Source: Chromatiales bacterium (lineage in GTDB: Bacteria; Pseudomonadota; Gammaproteobacteria; Chromatiales; Chromatiaceae). Taken from it: a stretch of DNA of 33,918 bases. This document shows positions 29,612 to 33,918 of this stretch, one piece after another (the stretch's first letter is position 1; every line of letters begins with the position of its first letter). A program made the translations under genes and the position numbers. The notes beneath the pieces were generated by a model. The model was not told the DNA's origin. It was given only the letters and a program-made list of their open reading frames with translations, and searched no databases. The DNA is taken from the NCBI GenBank assembly GCA_024762485.1, contig JANTHH010000003.1, forward strand, positions 1 through 33,918, in the 5' to 3' direction.

Positions 29612-29672
29612 ACGCGGTTTACTCCAGCCCGTTACAGGTCTGGAACCGGTTTTGAACGTCTAAGGTACGGAC

Positions 29673-29939
29673 ATGGTTACAATTCGTCTCGCACGATCGG
29701 GTGCCAAGAAGCGCCCCTTCTATCACATCGTTGTCACCGACTCGCGCAATGCCCGCGATGGCCGCTATATCGAGCGCCTGGGTTTCTTCAATGCCGTTGC
29801 GAAAGAAGGTGAGGAGAACCTGCGGATCGATCTCGGCAGGGTCGATCACTGGGTCGGACACGGTGCGCAGATGAGCGACCGCGTCGCCCAGCTGGTGAAG
29901 CAGTACCGCAAGACTGCTGCACCCGCTGAGGCCGCCTGA
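29673..29939 (+). CDS. rpsP: 30S ribosomal protein S16
   Basis: [41 protein letters not shown]. Confidence 0.97.
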   Translation: MVTIRLARSGAKKRPFYHIVVTDSRNARDGRYIERLGFFNAVAKEGEENLRIDLGRVDHWVGHGAQMSDRVAQLVKQYRKTAAPAEAA

Positions 29940-29972
29940 TCAGTCGCCGCTTCCTGCTGAACGGGTGAGCCC

Positions 29973-30524
29973 GTGAGTGGGGCAGCAGGACATGGACAGG
30001 AAAAAACTGCCGAGGGTGGCGATGGAAAATTCGTCACCCTCGGTTACGTTTCCGGGCTCCATGGTGTCCGCGGCTGGATAAAGGTGTTCTCGGACACCGA
30101 CCCGCGCGAGGGCATCCTCAAATACCGGCCCTGGTACATCGACCGGGGCAAAGGGTGGGAGACCTGGAAGCTGGAACAGGGCAGGCGACAGGGCAACAAC
30201 GTCGTCGCCAAGCTGGCGGGTTGTGATGACCGGGATGCCGCAGCCGAACTGCTGCGTGGCGTAATCGCGGTCAGGCGTGATCAGCTGGCAAACCAGCTGC
30301 AGGAAGGCGAGTACTACTGGGCCGACCTAGAGGGACTCGAGGTGGAGACCACAGACGGGACGCCGTTGGGCAGGATCGAACGACTGTTCGAGACCGGCGC
30401 CAACGATGTCATGGTGGTCAAGGGTGAGCGTGAACGCTTGATCCCCTATCTCTGGGACCAGGTGGTCCGGGAGGTGGACCTGGAGAACCATCGCATGGTG
30501 GTGGACTGGGACCCGGAATTTTGA
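29973..30524 (+). CDS. rimM: Ribosome maturation factor RimM
   Basis: [75 protein letters not shown]. Start codon is GTG; exact start uncertain. Confidence 0.95.
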   Translation: MSGAAGHGQEKTAEGGDGKFVTLGYVSGLHGVRGWIKVFSDTDPREGILKYRPWYIDRGKGWETWKLEQGRRQGNNVVAKLAGCDDRDAAAELLRGVIAVRRDQLANQLQEGEYYWADLEGLEVETTDGTPLGRIERLFETGANDVMVVKGERERLIPYLWDQVVREVDLENHRMVVDWDPEF

Positions 30525-31273
30525 CCGGGCAGCCGATGCGTTTCGACGTCATCAGCCTGTTCCCGGAGATGTTCGCTGCGATGCGCCAGGGTGTGACCGG
30601 CCGCGCCATCGAACGTGGCCAGGTGCAGTTGCAACACTGGAACCCGCGGGACTATACCCACGACGTGCATCGCACCGTGGACGACCGGCCCTACGGCGGT
30701 GGCCCGGGCATGGTGATGAAGGTGGAGCCGCTGCGCGACGCCATACAGGCCGCCCGGCAGGCCGCACCGGACAGTCCGGTGTTGTACCTGAGTCCGCAGG
30801 GGCGTCGCTTCGACCAGGCGGCGGCACAGGCGATGAGCCGACGCGCGGGATTGATCCTGCTGGCCGGCCGCTACGAGGGTGTCGACGAACGGCTGATCGA
30901 TGCCGAGGTCGACGAGGAATGGTCCATCGGCGATTACGTGTTGTCCGGTGGCGAGCTGCCCGCAATGGTGCTGATGGACGCGGTCATACGGCTGCTGCCG
31001 GGTGTGCTCGGCCACCAGGACTCGGCGGTAGAGGATTCGTATGTGGACGGCTTGCTGGACTGTCCGCATTACACCCGTCCCGAGGTGATCGAGGGGCGGG
31101 CAGTGCCGGAGGTGCTGCTGTCTGGCGACCACCAGGCAATCCGCCGCTGGCGGCTGCAACAGGCACTGGGCAGGACCTGGCTGAGACGGCCGGAACTGCT
31201 CGAACAGCGTGAACTGACGAGCGAAGAACAGGTTTTACTCGACGAATTTATCCGCGCCCATAATGGCGCTTGA
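30521..31273 (+). CDS. trmD: tRNA (guanine-N1)-methyltransferase TrmD
   Basis: [102 protein letters not shown]. Likely ATG start slightly downstream of the ORF-track start (30539). Confidence 0.97.
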   Translation: MTGQPMRFDVISLFPEMFAAMRQGVTGRAIERGQVQLQHWNPRDYTHDVHRTVDDRPYGGGPGMVMKVEPLRDAIQAARQAAPDSPVLYLSPQGRRFDQAAAQAMSRRAGLILLAGRYEGVDERLIDAEVDEEWSIGDYVLSGGELPAMVLMDAVIRLLPGVLGHQDSAVEDSYVDGLLDCPHYTRPEVIEGRAVPEVLLSGDHQAIRRWRLQQALGRTWLRRPELLEQRELTSEEQVLLDEFIRAHNGA

Positions 31274-31290
31274 GTACAGGAGCAAGGGCG

Positions 31291-31635
31291 ATGAGCAACA
31301 TCATCCAACAACTCGAAGCTGAACAGATGAACAAGGAAATCCCGGAGTTCGGCCCGGGTGACACCGTGGTGGTCCAGGTCAAGGTGAAGGAAGGCAACCG
31401 CGAGCGTCTGCAGGCCTTCGAGGGTGTGGTCATCGCCAAGCGTAACCGTGGCCTCAACTCGGCCTTCACCGTGCGCAAGATCTCTCACGGCGAGGGTGTG
31501 GAGCGAGCCTTCCAGACCTACAGCCCGTTGGTCGACCGTATCGAGGTGAAGCGCCGCGGTGACGTGCGTCGTGCCAAGCTGTACTACCTGCGCGGTCGTA
31601 CCGGCAAGGCCGCCCGCATCAAGGAGAAGCTGTAA
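31291..31635 (+). CDS. rplS: 50S ribosomal protein L19
   Basis: [79 protein letters not shown]. Confidence 0.97.
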   Translation: MSNIIQQLEAEQMNKEIPEFGPGDTVVVQVKVKEGNRERLQAFEGVVIAKRNRGLNSAFTVRKISHGEGVERAFQTYSPLVDRIEVKRRGDVRRAKLYYLRGRTGKAARIKEKL

Positions 31636-31654
31636 GCCATTCCGCCTTGATGTG

Positions 31655-31691
31655 AAAAGCCGCCGCCTCCTCCGGGAGGCGGCGGCTTTTT
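31655..31691 (+). terminator. Intrinsic terminator of the rpsP-rimM-trmD-rplS operon
   Basis: AAAAGCCGCCGCCTCC-TCC-GGGAGGCGGCGGCTTTTT stem-loop with U tract. Confidence 0.92.
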
Positions 31692-31712
31692 CGTGCCCGT
31701 CGCATGGCCGGG

Positions 31713-32894
31713 TCAGTCGATCACGGCAATGTCGCCCTGAAAATCGATGCTGATGCGGTCGCCGGCCACCGGGCGGAAGCAGTTGTTGGCGAAGGCCAGG
31801 TGCTCCGGGTGGTCGCGGTAGCTGTCCACCACCGCCGGGTGGCAGAACCGTAGGTTCCATGAAAAGCGATAGCGGGCATCCTCCTGCAGGGCTCGTCCGG
31901 TGAATACCTCGCGCACGCCGGGAATACGGGAAAGCACCCGGCGGCCCTCGGCCATCAATGCCGTCACGTCGGCAGCCTCGTCCAGATTGTAGATGATGGT
32001 GTGCTCCACCGGCTGCCAGGGCGTGCAGCAGGCCAGCAGGTCGGCGGCACGGTCGGCGGATCCCCAGACGTCGATGCAGCGTGCCATCTCGGCCCCCATT
32101 GCATCCTGGATGCCTGCCACCAGCTGGGTATAGCCCTTGCCGCCGGCGGTGGCATTGTTCCGGATGCGCTGACCGGCGGCATCGGCCAGGGCGGTGTAGT
32201 AGTTGATCTTGGTTACACCGTTGGCGATCAGCTGACTGAACTGATCGTCGGACAGGCCGGTGCCGCCATGGATCACCAGGGGAATGCCCACGGTCCGGTT
32301 GATCTCGGCCAAGCGGTCGAAGTCCAGGCGCGGTTCGCCGCGCATGCGCCCGTGTACGGTGCCAATGGACACGGCGAGGCAGTCCACCCCCGTCTGTTCC
32401 ACGAAACGGCGGGCATCGTCGGGTGCAGTGTAGATCACCTCGCCCGGATGCCTTTCGGCGTCCTCGCCTTCGACCCCGGCCACGTAGCCCAGTTCGGCCT
32501 CGACTGTGACACCGCAGCCATGGGCCATGGCGGCAACCTCGGCAGTGCGCTTCACGTTCTCATCGAAGGGCAGGGTGGAGGCGTCCACCATGACCCCGTT
32601 GCAGCCCAGATTGATGCCGCGCACCGCGGATGCCAGCGAGCTGCCATGGTCCAGATGGATGGCCACCGGCACGTTGCTGCGACGTGCGGCCGCCTCCACG
32701 GCCGGCATGGCCAGTTCGAAGTCGAAATAGCCGAAATGGGATTCGGCCAGACTGAGGATCACCGGTGACTGTTTCAGCTCGGCGGTCCGCATGATGGCGG
32801 CGAGGAAGTCCAGACTGACCAGGTCGAATGCCGGGATCGCGTAGTTGTGCTGGTAGGCATGTCTGAGCATGTCGGCCATGTTCACGAGTGCCAT
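31713..32894 (-). CDS. Class II (FbaA/GatY-type) aldolase fused to a C-terminal Dabb-like domain
   Basis: N-terminus AIPAFDLVSLDFLAAIMRTAELKQSPVILSLAE, VAIHLDHGSSLASAVRGINLGCNGVMVDASTLPFDENV, SIGTVHGRMRGEPRLDF, LVIHGGTGLSDDQ; C-terminus VEHTIIYNLDEAADVTALMAEGRRVLSRIPGVREVFTGRAL...YRDHPEHLAFANNCFRP. Confidence 0.85.
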   Translation of the reverse strand: MALVNMADMLRHAYQHNYAIPAFDLVSLDFLAAIMRTAELKQSPVILSLAESHFGYFDFELAMPAVEAAARRSNVPVAIHLDHGSSLASAVRGINLGCNGVMVDASTLPFDENVKRTAEVAAMAHGCGVTVEAELGYVAGVEGEDAERHPGEVIYTAPDDARRFVEQTGVDCLAVSIGTVHGRMRGEPRLDFDRLAEINRTVGIPLVIHGGTGLSDDQFSQLIANGVTKINYYTALADAAGQRIRNNATAGGKGYTQLVAGIQDAMGAEMARCIDVWGSADRAADLLACCTPWQPVEHTIIYNLDEAADVTALMAEGRRVLSRIPGVREVFTGRALQEDARYRFSWNLRFCHPAVVDSYRDHPEHLAFANNCFRPVAGDRISIDFQGDIAVID

Positions 32895-33065
32895 GGTAAT
32901 TACTCCGGATACAGGGTGACGGCGTCAGTTTCGAACAAAACCAGCATAAGTAAAACGCGTTATTTATTATTCTGTCCACAGTTGTAGGTTTGCTTTTTGT
33001 CTGGCCCAAGCACCCCGGGCCGCCCGCCGGACTGGGGTATCATGGCTGGCGATTCCCAGGACGAG

Positions 33066-33918
33066 ATGACCGTGAAGACCCCCTCCTCTTTTTACTGGCA
33101 CGACTACGAGACCTGGGGCGCGGACCCGCGCCGCGACCGGGCGGCGCAGTTCGCCGGCATCCGCACCGACCTCGATTTCAACCCCATCGGCCAGCCACTG
33201 GTCATTTATGCCCGGTCGGCAGATGATTTTCTGCCCCAGCCCGGCGCCTGCATGGTCACCGGTCTCACCCCGCAGCAGTGTCTGCGCGAGGGCTTGCCCG
33301 AGGCCGAGTTCTTCCGTTTCATCCATCACGAACTGGCACGACCGGGGACCTGCTCGCTCGGCTACAACAGTATCCGTTTCGATGACGAGGTGACCCGCTA
33401 CGGTCTCTACCGCAACTTCTTCGACCCTTACGCGCGCGAGTGGCAGCACGGCAATTCCCGCTGGGACATGATCGACGTGGCGCGACTGACACGGGCGCTG
33501 CGTCCCGAGGGCATCGAGTGGCCCGAACGTGAGGAGGGTGTCACCAGCTTCCGGCTCGAGGATCTGACCGCCGCCAATGACATCGAGCACGAAGGGGCAC
33601 ACGATGCACTGTCGGATGTGCGGGCCACCATCGCCCTTGCACGGCTGATCCGCGAGAGGCAGCCGCGCCTTTATGACTTCGTCTTCAGCCACCGCGACAA
33701 GCAGGCAGTCGCCAGCCTGCTGGATGTCCGGGCGAAGCGACCGGTCCTGCATGTCTCCGGTAAATATCCTGCACGTCTCGGTCACATCGCCGCGGTGGTG
33801 CCGCTGGCCAAGCACCCGCGCAACCGCAACGAGGTGATCGTCTATGATCTGCGCGCAGATCCCACGGCGCTGCTGAGCCTGAGCGCAGACGAGATCCGCT
33901 CAAGGCTCTATACCCGCA
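33066..33918 (+). CDS. sbcB: Exodeoxyribonuclease I (SbcB), N-terminal part, truncated by window edge
   Basis: ATG ACC GTG AAG reads MTVKTPSSFYWHDYETWGADPRRDRAAQFAGIRTDLDFNPIGQP...TCSLGYNSIRFDDEVTRYGLYRNFFDPYAREW...ANDIEHEGAHDALSDVRATIALARLIR; not in ORF track because it runs off the window. Confidence 0.95.
   Translation, partial: MTVKTPSSFYWHDYETWGADPRRDRAAQFAGIRTDLDFNPIGQPLVIYARSADDFLPQPGACMVTGLTPQQCLREGLPEAEFFRFIHHELARPGTCSLGYNSIRFDDEVTRYGLYRNFFDPYAREWQHGNSRWDMIDVARLTRALRPEGIEWPEREEGVTSFRLEDLTAANDIEHEGAHDALSDVRATIALARLIRERQPRLYDFVFSHRDKQAVASLLDVRAKRPVLHVSGKYPARLGHIAAVVPLAKHPRNRNEVIVYDLRADPTALLSLSADEIRSRLYTR

Overview
Gammaproteobacterial-type chromosomal window (GC-rich), read entirely by eye. 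Housekeeping blocks flank a flagellin and nonulosonic-acid glycosylation locus. Left block: TPR-protein C-terminus (1-105), FGGY kinase, queF, smc-zipA-ligA, a YcbK/MepK-like DUF882 gene, a YcbB-like L,D-transpeptidase and a TusA-like gene. Centre (11.3-21.5 kb, minus strand): a tightly packed legionaminic-acid-type pathway (PtmE-like NTase, NeuD/PglD-like acetyltransferase, LegI, LegF, LegG, LegC, LegB), followed by a Maf/DUF115 flagellin glycosyltransferase and flagellin fliC1. fliW comes next, then on the plus strand a second flagellin fliC2, flaG, fliD, fliS and fliT. Right block: ypjD/ccsA-like gene, ffh, a GT4 glycosyltransferase, rpsP-rimM-trmD-rplS, a class II aldolase fused to a Dabb-like domain, and the start of sbcB. 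No CRISPR, tRNA, rRNA or transposon was recognised. The most interesting signals are: (i) a near-perfect sigma54 promoter before fliC1 heading a packed run of glycosylation genes; (ii) a GGA-in-loop hairpin on the fliC1 Shine-Dalgarno, next to fliW, suggesting a FliW-CsrA circuit; (iii) a 109-nt, 106/109-identical island between the two inverted flagellin genes, in the normally variable central region, suggesting gene conversion; (iv) an aldolase-Dabb fusion.
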